From: CAYRJD01 sp965247395
Lineage (GTDB): Bacteria > Actinomycetota > Acidimicrobiia > Acidimicrobiales > Poriferisodalaceae
Reading direction: 5' to 3'
DNA: 64,000 nucleotides
Assembly: GCA_965247395.1 (NCBI GenBank)
Contig: OZ252012.1
Coordinates: 310,001 to 374,000, forward strand
Part shown: in pieces, positions 25,384 to 35,216 of the stretch
Layout: each line of letters starts with the position of its first letter
Numbering within the stretch: the first letter of the stretch is position 1
Notes under the pieces: model-generated
Databases searched by the model: none
Seen by the model: the letters and a program-made list of their open reading frames with translations, nothing else
What the model was told of the DNA's origin: nothing
Translations under genes and position numbers: made by a program

Positions 25384-28300
25384 CGCAACACAGTTCAAAG
25401 ACTTCTTCCAAGCTGTTAACGGCCACGAACCGTACGCGTGGCAAAACCGCCTTGCGAAGCAAGTGATTTCAGACGAGAAATGGCCGCGCGCCGTTGACAT
25501 GCCAACCGGCACCGGGAAGACCTCGTTACTTGATATTGCTATATATGCGCTTGCAGCTAAACCAGAGATCTTCCCACGACGGATTTTCTTTGTTATCGAC
25601 CGCCGGATCGTTGTTGATCAGGTATCACTGCGCGCTCAAAAGATCGCCGAAGTGGTTGAAAAGTCTCTGAAATCCTCAAAAAAGAGCAGCAAACCAGATG
25701 CCATAAAGAAGGTGAGCGAAAACCTGCGCGAAATATCGGGTAATGACTTGCTCGAAGATGAAGCACCCCTTGGCGTTGCAGCACTTCGAGGCGGCATTCC
25801 GCTTGATAAGGAATGGACGCAACGACCCGACAGGCCATGGGCCATCACCACAACGGTCGACCAGTTCGGATCACGTTTGCTGTTTCGAGGGTATGGCGCA
25901 AGTCGCGGAGCACGCCCCATTAATGCCGGTCTTTGTGGAAACGATTGCTTAATCATCCTCGACGAAATCCACCTTGCACGACCTTTCTCTCAGACATTGC
26001 AAGACGTCACATCAAGCGGTGAATACACCGGGATTGACTCGATTGGCGAAGATTCGGAGTTGCCTAGGCGCTTGCAGATTGTTGAAATGTCCGCGACGTC
26101 TCCAGCCAAAAACAAGGCTGCGGAGGGAACATTCAAATACAGCGAGGAAGAGCTATCAAAGGACAGTCGATTTGCCCAGATCGTCAAAGCCCAAAAGCGA
26201 ATCTTTCTTTCCCAAACAACCGGCGGCAAAGACATCCAAAAGTGGTTTCCGAAGACAGTGCTTGGGCTACTCACTGATCTTCAACCACACGAGCGAAGCA
26301 TTGGAGTCATTGTTAACCGGGTCCAAACAGCGAGAGAAATAAACACAGCCCTTTTAGAAAAGGGCTACGACTCGGTATTGCTGACAGGCCGCATGCGCCC
26401 GCTAGACAAACGAACGCAACTTGAAGCTGTGAAGAGTCGCACTGATCCGGACAGGGGCAATGGCGAACAGCCGGAAGAGCAAAAGCCTCTGGTTACTGTT
26501 GCGACGCAGACCATTGAGGTCGGTGCTGATTTCAGTTTTGACGCTCTTATTACTGAAGTTGCACCCATCGACAGCCTCGTTCAACGTCTTGGCAGGCTAA
26601 ACAGGCGAGGTAATGACCTAGGTGAAGACCAAGCTGCTGCGAGGTGCTGGGTGGTGGGTTCAGAGAAGGCTTTGAAGGAGCCTGACTTCGTGTACGGAGA
26701 GGCCTCGAAGCAAACGTGGGAGGCCCTGCAAGAGTTGTTCATCGACGAAGAATCCGGCATTCCGGCAGGCTCGATCGAATTGACCGAGGTGTTGGACTCG
26801 GGTCATTTTAGAGAAGACTGCTTCGCGCCTCACAAAGATGCGCCTATCTTGCTACCAACACACATTGAGGCGTGGGTGCAAACGAATCCTCAGCCAAATG
26901 TTGAGCCGGAGATAGCTCCGTTCTTGCACGGTATGCAGGACTCGGATGAAAGACGTTTACGTGAAGTGTCGCTGATTTGGCGCCACGATATATCGAGTGA
27001 CGTTCTTGAGCAGGTACCTCCCGCCCAAGCTGAGATGTTGGTTGTGCCACTTCATGCTGTAGTGGGATGGCTGCACAAACAAGAGGAGTCAGCGATAAGC
27101 GACGTTGACAATCCGAATGTCCAAGACGTGAAGAAGGCACGAGGTAAAGCTCAACGCGACAAGGCTCAAAACCAAGACACAGAGCAACCTAAGAGGATTG
27201 CGGTATGGAGGAGTCGCGTAGATAGCGATGAGAGCAGGCTTCGTTGGGTGGAAATAGACCAGATCGCCGAAGGCGATGTGCTGGTCCTCTCTCCTGACAG
27301 GGGTGGTCTAGCTGGTGGCACTTGGGATCCAACGCCATGGGAAAAGCTCGATGGCGACAGCGAGAAATCCAATGATGAAGTATCGAAGCCCGAAGGCATT
27401 CAAGATCTAGGTGATGCCGCGCAATGGGAGTCTCGAAGGCAATGCACGCTTCGACTCGATCCGAGACCACTTGCCTCTATTCGACCTCCTCTACCCAGCA
27501 TGCCAACTCCAGCCGAAGAGCTGAATGCCGAGATTCCCGCTGCAGAGCGGATAACCGATTGGCTCCAAGAAGCCAGCCAAGCCCTTAAGGACGCCGAACT
27601 CAGCAGTGAGTTTGCGTGGGTGAAAGAGGTGATTGCGCACTTAGCTGAGAAGGGTGGTTGGAGTTACACAGAAATTGATCCCAGTGGTGACAAACAAGCC
27701 AATTACTTCGTTCTCAGAAGAGGTACTGACCCGGAAGACGGTCGCTGGTCTGAGACCGGTGCTGGCACTCTCCTGGATGATCATCTAAAGGGAGTGGGAG
27801 AGGTTGCAGCGGAATTTGCTAAACGGTTAGGGCTTTCTGATGAGCTAGTTATGGACTTTCGCTTGGCTGGCGAGCTCCATGACATCGGCAAAGTTGACCG
27901 CCGTTTTCAGATGAAGATGGTTGGTAACGACCCTGTCACCAACTCAGGGCTTACAAGGCCGCTTGCAAAGTCCTTGAGTGGTACGCGCACTACTCGCGAT
28001 GGCTGGCCACCAGTGCGACATGAGGTCAGCAGTCTCGCTCTTATTAGCTCAAACGATAAAGTGATTTCACTAGCCAACGACAAGGATTTGGTTCTTCATT
28101 TGGTCTCGAGTCATCACGGATACGGAAGGCCAATACCGCCCATTAAATTTGATAGCGAACCAGACGATATGCAGTTCAGTTATACCCACAACGATGAAGT
28201 GTTGGAAATGGAGGCTTCTACTGACTTAGCGGGCTCGCCACTAGCGATAGAGATCATTGAACGCTTTTGGAGGCTGCATGCAAAGTATGGGCACCACGGA

Positions 28301-28393
28301 CTGGCTTGGCTAGAGGCAATTTTTCGACTTGCCGATCAGAGGCGCAGCATGCTCGAGGCACAGGGCGCAGTGAAAGGAAACGCTACGCAATGA
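25370..28393 (+). CDS. cas3: Cas3 helicase-nuclease, type I-G (helicase then HD)
   Basis: A 1007-residue nuclease-helicase that degrades the target strand after Cascade binding. Walker A is PTGTGKT (residues 45-51) and motif II is DEIH (198-201) instead of DEAH. Helicase motifs VATQTIEVGADF and VQRLGRLNRRGN follow. The HD nuclease domain is at the C-terminus: ELHDIGKVD with H837-D838, then VRHEVSSL and SSHHGYGRP. This helicase-then-HD order is the reverse of most type I systems and is characteristic of I-G (I-U). Its TGA overlaps the next ATG. Confidence 0.93.
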   Translation: MHSLNATQFKDFFQAVNGHEPYAWQNRLAKQVISDEKWPRAVDMPTGTGKTSLLDIAIYALAAKPEIFPRRIFFVIDRRIVVDQVSLRAQKIAEVVEKSLKSSKKSSKPDAIKKVSENLREISGNDLLEDEAPLGVAALRGGIPLDKEWTQRPDRPWAITTTVDQFGSRLLFRGYGASRGARPINAGLCGNDCLIILDEIHLARPFSQTLQDVTSSGEYTGIDSIGEDSELPRRLQIVEMSATSPAKNKAAEGTFKYSEEELSKDSRFAQIVKAQKRIFLSQTTGGKDIQKWFPKTVLGLLTDLQPHERSIGVIVNRVQTAREINTALLEKGYDSVLLTGRMRPLDKRTQLEAVKSRTDPDRGNGEQPEEQKPLVTVATQTIEVGADFSFDALITEVAPIDSLVQRLGRLNRRGNDLGEDQAAARCWVVGSEKALKEPDFVYGEASKQTWEALQELFIDEESGIPAGSIELTEVLDSGHFREDCFAPHKDAPILLPTHIEAWVQTNPQPNVEPEIAPFLHGMQDSDERRLREVSLIWRHDISSDVLEQVPPAQAEMLVVPLHAVVGWLHKQEESAISDVDNPNVQDVKKARGKAQRDKAQNQDTEQPKRIAVWRSRVDSDESRLRWVEIDQIAEGDVLVLSPDRGGLAGGTWDPTPWEKLDGDSEKSNDEVSKPEGIQDLGDAAQWESRRQCTLRLDPRPLASIRPPLPSMPTPAEELNAEIPAAERITDWLQEASQALKDAELSSEFAWVKEVIAHLAEKGGWSYTEIDPSGDKQANYFVLRRGTDPEDGRWSETGAGTLLDDHLKGVGEVAAEFAKRLGLSDELVMDFRLAGELHDIGKVDRRFQMKMVGNDPVTNSGLTRPLAKSLSGTRTTRDGWPPVRHEVSSLALISSNDKVISLANDKDLVLHLVSSHHGYGRPIPPIKFDSEPDDMQFSYTHNDEVLEMEASTDLAGSPLAIEIIERFWRLHAKYGHHGLAWLEAIFRLADQRRSMLEAQGAVKGNATQ

Positions 28394-29328
28394 CGGACCA
28401 TACCGAATTACCTGGATTGTCAGGAGATAATCCACAGAAGTTTCTCGCCGCACTTGGTGTGATGGTGGCGCTTGAGGCTGCCAGCAAAACGGTTCGCATG
28501 AGTTGGAAGGAGGACGCATCACTGTGTCCGCTCATTACGCCTTCTATTACGCTTGAAGAAATCGCTGAAGCTGTGCTGGAGCTGGCAGACAAGTGGCAAG
28601 AAAATTCAAGGCTGTTTGCTGAGGAATTGAGCAATAAGGAACAAAACTTGAGTATCCCAATAACGGAGGTTCGTGGTTTTGTCGAACATGCTCGTGTTAA
28701 AGGTAAAGAAGATCGCTTTTTGTATTCCTGCATTTCTGAAGGTGCATTACCTGCGGGTGACAAGACTGTCTCAAAACCAACTGCCCTGTGCTTTACGTCC
28801 GGGAAAGAGTATTTTTTAAAGCATGCTAAGGAAATCTTAAGTGAGGCGACTACTGATCATATAACAAAAGGATTAGTTAATCGCTATGCGTATATAGACG
28901 AAGGAGGGGTCGCTGGAGTGACAATGCGCTGGGACCCTTCAGATACTGCTCAACACGCTCTGGCAGCAAAAGCCCCAGCCAAAGTTAATAAGCACACCAA
29001 TCCTGGTGCTGAAGTTATGGCAGTTTTGGGCTTAAGCTGTGTTCCGTGCTTTACTGTCAACTCAAAAACTCGCACCCAGGGAGTCAAACAGACTAATAGA
29101 AAGAGCGAATACAAGGGTGCGGAATTTTGGTGGCCCCTCTGGAAGCACCCTGCTGCCCTTAGTTCGATACGCACCTTTCTTGCTCACGCGCAGTCGAATG
29201 GTCAAAAGTATTTCACGGACTGTGGTATTACGAGAATTTTTTCTTCAGAAATTCATGATCTTGCTCTAGGACGTAAATCCTTCAGGTTCTCAACAACAAT
29301 ACTAAATTCAAAATATACCACTAGTTAG
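28390..29328 (+). CDS. csb3: type I-G Csb3-like protein, candidate large/Cas8-type subunit
   Basis: ATG at 28390 overlaps the cas3 stop (ATGA). The 312-residue product starts with a LPGLSGDNPQKFLAALGVMVAL helix and includes VTMRWDPSD, GAEVMAVLGLSCVP and FWWPLWKHPA segments. By position, size and this N-terminal pattern I assign it to Csb3, found in I-U/I-G loci of the Bifidobacterium type; the larger Csx17 (Cas8u2) seen in other I-G loci is absent. It may do the large-subunit job. The gene is the most AT-rich of the operon. The family assignment is from memory and moderately sure. Confidence 0.7.
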   Translation: MTDHTELPGLSGDNPQKFLAALGVMVALEAASKTVRMSWKEDASLCPLITPSITLEEIAEAVLELADKWQENSRLFAEELSNKEQNLSIPITEVRGFVEHARVKGKEDRFLYSCISEGALPAGDKTVSKPTALCFTSGKEYFLKHAKEILSEATTDHITKGLVNRYAYIDEGGVAGVTMRWDPSDTAQHALAAKAPAKVNKHTNPGAEVMAVLGLSCVPCFTVNSKTRTQGVKQTNRKSEYKGAEFWWPLWKHPAALSSIRTFLAHAQSNGQKYFTDCGITRIFSSEIHDLALGRKSFRFSTTILNSKYTTS

Positions 29329-29362
29329 TGGTGTTTACTAAGTCCGCAGAACTATACCATTT

Positions 29363-31012
29363 ATGTCAGACGTATCTGAACTAATCCCAATTCAGCGCAT
29401 TCAACAACATGTTTATTGTAAGCGATTGTTTTACCTTGAGTATGTTCAAGCTCAGTTTGAAACTAACCGCTTTGTCAAAGAAGGCGAGTATGTACATCGA
29501 AGAGTTGATCAAGAAAAAGGCGACCTCTCCAATATCGATAGCTCTGAAGGAAATCTTGAGAACAATAACGCCCGGTCAATTAGCATCTCTTCATCCTCAC
29601 TTGGCCTGACCGGTATAGCCGATCTTATCGAGCAAACCGACGATGAGACTGTGCTCGTTGAATTCAAGCGCGGTAAACCACAAAGAGATGGCACTGCTTG
29701 GGAGACCCATCAAGTTCAAGTTTGCGCGTTGGTTTTGGTGCTGCGTGACAATGGCTACCAATGTGAGCGAGCCCAGATTTACTATGCCGCCTCTAAGCAG
29801 CGCATAGACGTTCCAATATCTGATGCGCTCATTGATCGCACACTTGAGGAAAACAAGGAAATGCGGCATACGGCTGAATTAGCGAAGATCCCACCTCCCC
29901 TATACGCCAGCCCGAAATGTCCGGGTTGCTCCTTAGTTGGCATTTGCATGCCTGATGAGGTCAACTTGCACAATGGTGTCAGTGAACAACAGCCTAGAAA
30001 ACTTGTCCCACGAAAGTCAGCCGCGCGACCAATCTACATCACCGAGGTGGGTTCAAAGGTGTCCTTTCGAAAGGGTCGCGTGGTCGTCTCGAAGCAAGAA
30101 GAGGAGCTGCAACAGGCTCGCTTGATAGACGTCTCACAAATCAACCTGTATGGCAACGTTCAAATATCAAGTCAGATGATGCGCAGGGCATTTGATAAAG
30201 AGATCCCTGTGTGTTGGTTCTCATACGGTGGTTGGTTTCAGGGAATCGCCACGGGGATGCCATCAAAGCACGTTGATCTCCGTCGTCGGCAAGTGGCGAT
30301 ATCGGCGCAAAGCGGGCTACCTATAGCCAAAGAAATGATCAAGGGCAAAATTCGCAACAGCCGTACATTCCTGATGCGCAACGCGCGCATCGAAATCGAA
30401 GAAGAAAAAGCGCAACTCAAGCATCTTGCAAACAGTGTTGATGACGCAGACTCACTTACAAGCCTTCTCGGGACCGAGGGCGCAGCCGCAAGAACCTATT
30501 TCGGTGCGTTCTCCAAGATGATCCGCGATGATGCTCTTGGGACCTTCGACTTCAATGGCCGAAACAGACGTCCTCCCAAAGATCCGATCAACTGCCTGTT
30601 GTCCTATTGCTACGCGCTACTCGTTAAAGATCTAACCGCAACTGTGATAGGAATCGGTTTCGACGCGTATCTGGGGGTATTGCATCAACCACGGTACGGT
30701 CGCCCGGCACTTTCGTTAGATTTAGCCGAGGAGTTCCGACCGGTTATCGCAGAGTCAGTTGCACTAAATATGGTCAACAACGGTGAGATTGGATCCAAAC
30801 ATTTTATACACAGAGCCGGAAGTGTGGCTTTGACGAAGGATGGTCGTAAAGCTGTTCTTGAATCTTATGAACGTCGATTAGAAACGGAGATCACACACCC
30901 GACTTATCAATATCGCGTCACATACAGGCGTGCCTTTGAGCTTCAAGCACGCGTTCTAGCTGCACATTTCTTAGGTGACATTCCTGGGTATGTGCCCTTG
31001 ATGACGCGATGA
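29363..31012 (+). CDS. cas4-cas1: Cas4-Cas1 fusion (spacer acquisition)
   Basis: The 549-residue protein joins a Cas4 nuclease (about residues 1-200) to Cas1 (about 220-549), a fusion typical of I-G systems. Cas4 iron-sulfur ligands are C19 (HVYCKRLFYLEY) and C186-x2-C189-x5-C195 (CPGCSLVGIC); a nuclease core GIADLI...VLVEFKRGKP lies between. Cas1 catalytic residues appear as E372 (GTEGAAARTYFGAF), H441 (VLHQPRYGRP) and an acidic residue near 453-456 (DLAEEFRP). It would select PAM-bearing prespacers and integrate them with Cas2. The stop overlaps the cas2 ATG as ATGA. Confidence 0.93.
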   Translation: MSDVSELIPIQRIQQHVYCKRLFYLEYVQAQFETNRFVKEGEYVHRRVDQEKGDLSNIDSSEGNLENNNARSISISSSSLGLTGIADLIEQTDDETVLVEFKRGKPQRDGTAWETHQVQVCALVLVLRDNGYQCERAQIYYAASKQRIDVPISDALIDRTLEENKEMRHTAELAKIPPPLYASPKCPGCSLVGICMPDEVNLHNGVSEQQPRKLVPRKSAARPIYITEVGSKVSFRKGRVVVSKQEEELQQARLIDVSQINLYGNVQISSQMMRRAFDKEIPVCWFSYGGWFQGIATGMPSKHVDLRRRQVAISAQSGLPIAKEMIKGKIRNSRTFLMRNARIEIEEEKAQLKHLANSVDDADSLTSLLGTEGAAARTYFGAFSKMIRDDALGTFDFNGRNRRPPKDPINCLLSYCYALLVKDLTATVIGIGFDAYLGVLHQPRYGRPALSLDLAEEFRPVIAESVALNMVNNGEIGSKHFIHRAGSVALTKDGRKAVLESYERRLETEITHPTYQYRVTYRRAFELQARVLAAHFLGDIPGYVPLMTR

Positions 31013-31314
31013 CCGTAGCGGGGGGCAGGCGGAGGTATCTCGTGGCATACGACATCAGTGACTCGAAGCGCCTGCGAAAAGTACACAAGGAAATCCTTAG
31101 TTACGGTTGGGCGATGCAATACAGCGTGTTCATCGCTGACCTCGACAAGATTGAGCTACTGGGCCTGAAGACGGCGCTAGGTGAAGTGATTCACCATGTT
31201 GAGGACTCAGTTGCTATTATCGATCTTGGAGCACCTGGGGACCGGGGCAGGGATTGCTTTGATTTTATGGGCCGCGGAATTGAGCTTCCAACCAGTGGAG
31301 CAATAATCGTTTAA
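31009..31314 (+). CDS. cas2: Cas2
   Basis: A 101-residue ferredoxin-fold protein, RRYLVAYDISDSKRLRKVHK at the N-terminus followed by GWAMQYSVFIADL. The YDISD motif carries the conserved Asp. It forms the integration complex with Cas1. Last gene of the six-gene operon and directly followed by the leader. Confidence 0.92.
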   Translation: MTVAGGRRRYLVAYDISDSKRLRKVHKEILSYGWAMQYSVFIADLDKIELLGLKTALGEVIHHVEDSVAIIDLGAPGDRGRDCFDFMGRGIELPTSGAIIV

Positions 31315-31492
31315 GTTTATAGCTGCGAGAGGTTAGATGACGCCGAGGTCTCTAGAGAGCGCTCGCAGCCTTATGGAACAAGGGCTATAGCTATTTGACA
31401 ACTGAATTTATATACTTTTTAAGCCTTATCAAGTGGGACCTCTCGCAAGTATGCAATTTGCCTTAGGTTTCTACCCACCCTCCTAGAGAAGG
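31315..31492 (+). promoter_or_regulatory. CRISPR leader
   Basis: Between the cas2 stop and the first repeat. It contains an inverted repeat CTGCGAG (31323-31329) / CTCGCAG (31362-31368) enclosing the palindrome TCTCTAGAGA, then an AT-rich part with TTGACA (31395-31400) and TATACT (31411-31416). Spacing between these two hexamers is only 10 bp, so they may belong to different promoters. The degenerate repeats at the far end support this side being the leader end. The last 26 bp (31467-31492) recur as the first spacer. Confidence 0.7.
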
Positions 31493-31586
31493 GTTTGGGG
31501 GGAAATATTTCCCCCCCTACATTGAAGTTTCTACCCACCCTCCTAGAGAAGGGTTTGGGGGGAAATATTTCCCCCCCTACATTGAA
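31467..31586 (+). repeat. 60-bp tandem duplication of the leader-repeat junction
   Basis: Bases 31467-31526 (26 bp of leader plus 34 bp of the first repeat) are repeated exactly as 31527-31586. The first 'spacer' is therefore leader sequence, not foreign DNA, and at about 25 bp it is shorter than the real spacers. Confidence 0.95.
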
Positions 31587-34500
31587 GCACAGCGCCAAAC
31601 AGTTCATGAAATGGCTGATGTTGTTTGGGGGGAAATATTTCCCCCCCTACATTGAAGCTGGTGCCAACTCGTCACGAAAAGACCTAACAGCGACGTTTGG
31701 GGGGAAATATTTCCCCCCCTACATTGAAGTGAATTATCATGCTAAGAGGTACGCCGGCGAGTTTGGGGGGAAATATTTCCCCCCCTACATTGAAGCTTTG
31801 CATGCATCAACGCTGTTCGCCGAGCTACGCAAAGTTTGGGGGGAAATATTTCCCCCCCTACATTGAAGCATTGACCCGCGATCGATTTGTTGTTTGGGGG
31901 GAAATATTTCCCCCCCTACATTGAAGCGTTATGCACAGGGTAAGCTCATCTCGTGTGCCTACGAGTTTGGGGGGAAATATTTCCCCCCCTACATTGAAGC
32001 CAGCCGTTGGCGCATCATTGCAGTTTGGGGGGATTTCCCCCCCTACATTGAAGCAACATGCGCCTGGGCGACAAGTGGGTTTGGGGGGAAATATTTCCCC
32101 CCCTACATTGAAGCAAATCGATTGGCACCGGTTCAACCTGGTTTGGTGTTGGTTTGGGGGGAAATATTTCCCCCCCTACATTGAAGCACAGCAGCCTTAC
32201 ATTAGCTGAGCGCTTAGGGTTGCGTTTGGGGGGAAATATTTCCCCCCCTACATTGAAGCTGGATACTCATTGACGGGCCGTACCATACCCCACCTGAGTT
32301 TGGGGGGAAATATTTCCCCCCCTACATTGAAGCACGCATGGCTATGCTGTGCTGTCAAATGTGGCTGGTTTGGGGGGAAATATTTCCCCCCCTACATTGA
32401 AGCATCGAGTGAGAAGTAGCGGCGGGCGAGCCCTTCCCGGTTTGGGGGGAAATATTTCCCCCCCTACATTGAAGCCAAATACGCCGTTTAGTAACGCAAT
32501 AAGTTTTGAGTTAATATTTCCCCCCCTACATTGAAGCCCCTGCCGCATCATCGCCTGCCCAATCGATCACATCTTGTTTGGGGGGAAATATTTCCCCCCC
32601 TACATTGAAGCAACCACTCATGATTCTCACAAACGACCCGTTTGGGGGGAAATATTTCCCCCCCTACATTGTGAGGTGCGATCTACGGTACGAGAGACGG
32701 ACTGGTTTGGGGGGAAATATTTCCCCCCCTACATTGAAGCACCATTGGGCAACAAACACCAACATTTCGCAGCGTTTGGGGGGAAATATACATTGAAGCA
32801 CGTCGATCAGCGTTGATGCGAAGTCGGGTTTGGGGGGAAATATTTCCCCCCCTACATTGAAGCACAATGGCATTCAAACCACACCACCACCAGCCAAGTG
32901 TTTGGGGGGAAATATTTCCCCCCCTACATTGAAGCAGTAGAGCCTTGGCTACTGCCCGGCCCCTATCAGTTTGGGGGGAAATATTTCCCCCCCTACATTG
33001 AAGCGGAGGTCGCTAGCAGTTGCGAAGCTCCAGTAGGTTTGGGGGGAAATATTTCCCCCCCTACATTGAAGCGACGGAGCGTCATCAACGGCCACTAGCA
33101 GCGATTTTGGGACTAGCGTTTGGGGGGAAATATTTCCCCCCCTACATTGAAGCTCCATTGCGAACAGTGTTTGCGACGCTGGCACCATGCGGGTTTGGGG
33201 GGAAATATTTCCCCCCCTACATTGAAGCTCCAGCAGGCCAGCGTTTGGGGGGAAATATTTCCCCCCCTACATTGAAGCTGAAGGAAACATTTCAGATCAC
33301 CATCGCTGCATGCAGTTTGGGGGGAAATATTTCCCCCCCTACATTGAAGCTGGCCGCAATCAACGCCACAGCAGTAGGTTTGGGGGGAAATATTTCCCCC
33401 CCTACATTGAAGCGACGGACGTTACGGCCACTACACATTTTGGGACGGCGTTTGGGGGGAAATATTTCCCCCCCTACATTGAAGCTCCATTGGAACAGTG
33501 TTTGCGACGCTGGCACCATGCGGGTTTGGGGGGAAATATTTCCCCCCCTACATTGAAGCTCCCCTGAGATGGTATCTCCGACCTTCGGATACTGCCGGTT
33601 TGGGGGGAAATATTTCCCCCCCTACATTGAAGCATGCTCCAGAATTAGGGACGTAACTTTAGAATGCAAAGGTTTGGGGGGAAATATTTCCCCCCCTACA
33701 TTGAAGCAACGGCAGGATTCTGGCGAGGCCATTCTGGGGATGACTGTTTGGGGGGAAATATTTCCCCCCCTACATTGAAGCGTTTAAATTTGTGCCGTGG
33801 TCTTGCATCAATTCGCGTGTTTGGGGGGAAATATTTCCACCCCTACATTGAAGCGGTCCCACTCTGCTTGCTTAATTCTAAAAGCAAAACGCAGCGAGCA
33901 GACGACCAGGTAGGTTTGGGGGGAAATATTTCCCCCCCTACATTGAAGCTCCAAGCGACTATGCCATGTGCTCGCTGACATTTTGTTTGGGGGGAAATAT
34001 TTCCCCCCCTACATTGAAGCGTTCATGATGTCGCTTGCTTCGAAATCGCTTGTTTGGGGGGCATTGAAGCGTGGTCTGAGGCCATACCCTCGGCGCGTAT
34101 CGAGTTTGGGGGGAAATATTTCCCCCCCTACATTGAAGCCATATAAGGTCTGCTGACGCTGGAAACTAAGTTTGGGGGGAAATATTTCCCCCCCTACATT
34201 GAAGCACCATTATCGCCACGGCCACCAGCGCCACCACCACCACGTTTGGGGGGAAATATTTCCCCCCCTACATTGAAGCAGGTCGGCATGCTCTTTCGGC
34301 GCGCCGGGGGGTAATGGTTTGGGGGGAAATATTTCCCCCCCTACATTGAAGCACCATTATCGCCACGGCCACCAGCGCCACCACCACCACGTTTGGGGGG
34401 AAATATTCCCCCCCCTACATTGAAGCCTATAATAATAACTAACGAAAGGCTAACCATGCAAAGGTTTGGGGGGAAATATTTCCCCCCCTACATTGAAGCA

Positions 34501-35107
34501 ACGGCATATTCTGGCAGGCCATTCTGGGGATGACTGTTTGGGGGGAAATATTTCCCCCCCTACATTGAAGCGTTTAAATTTGTGCCGTGGTCTTGCATCA
34601 ATTCGCGTGTTTGGGGGGAAATATTTCCCCCCCTACATTGAAGCGGTCCCACTCTGCTTGCCAATTCTAAAAGCAAAACTTGTTTGGGGGGAAATATTTC
34701 CCCCCCTACATTGAAGCATCCTTGTGCCACGGCAAATGGTGGCTTACTTGATGAGTACAACCAGGGTTTGGGGGAAATATTTCCCCCCCTACATTGAAGC
34801 CAAGTACCAACGTTGTATCTATTAGCCCCCATTCGGGTTTGGGGGGAAATATTTCCCCCCCCTACATTGAAGCGATCGGGTTATCTCCATATTTGGCGAG
34901 CGGGTCGTTGGTTTGGGGGGGAATATTCCCCCCCCCCTACATTGAAGGGGGCAGGTGGCCCACACCCCCCCCCCGTCTGCTGTTATTGGGTTTGGGGGGG
35001 AATATTCCCCCCCCCCCTACATTGAAGGGGGCAGGTGGCCCACACCCCCCCCCGTCTGCTGTTATTGGGTTTGGGGGGGAATATTCCCCCCCCCCCTACA
35101 TTGAAGG
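31493..35107 (+). CRISPR. CRISPR array, about 52 repeats, type I-G
   Basis: The 36-bp repeat is GTTT, six G, AAATATTT, seven C, TACATTGAAGC. The first repeat is at 31493; starts follow at 31553, 31623, 31695, 31761, 31834 and so on to 35069. Spacers are mostly 32-38 bp. The repeat contains the perfect palindrome G6-AAATATTT-C6, an exceptionally strong hairpin. Damaged copies occur inside the array: 32023 (4 bp lost from the loop), 32503 (5' arm replaced), 32774 (3' arm of the stem deleted) and 34052 (19 bp remnant). The last three copies (34911, 34990, 35069) have longer G and C tracts and a shortened GAATATTC centre. One spacer (33229-33242) is only 14 bp. Any reading frames here are repeat translations. 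Confidence 0.98.
33672..34717 (+). repeat. duplicated spacer block inside the CRISPR array
   Basis: The three spacers after the repeats at 33672, 33746 and 33819 recur after the repeats at 34464, 34536 and 34609. The middle spacer is identical; the other two differ by small deletions. Within the same stretch the Cys/Gly-codon-rich spacer beginning ACCATTATCGCCACGG occurs twice, after the repeats at 34170 and 34317. Confidence 0.9.
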
Positions 35108-35144
35108 TTGCTAATAGCAAGATGTCTATTAAAATATTGCCCGG

Positions 35145-35179
35145 GTTTGTGGGAAGCATTTTCCCATCTCCATTGAAAG
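35145..35179 (+). repeat. degenerate CRISPR repeat with conserved stem (first)
   Basis: GTTTG and the TCCATTGAAAG end match the repeat, but the centre differs. It still forms a hairpin, TGGGAA with TTCCCA around GCATT. It lies one spacer-length (37 bp) beyond the last ordinary repeat. Confidence 0.75.
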
Positions 35180-35216
35180 TTTGGCGGCGATAACTACATC
35201 GAGGCTGACACTCTTA

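Noticed and set aside
31495..35114. Many reading frames across the CRISPR array, with proteins repeating GGKYFPPYIEA or GGNISPPTLK
   Set aside because: They are only translations of the CRISPR repeat in different frames; spacers break them and no ribosome binding sites exist.
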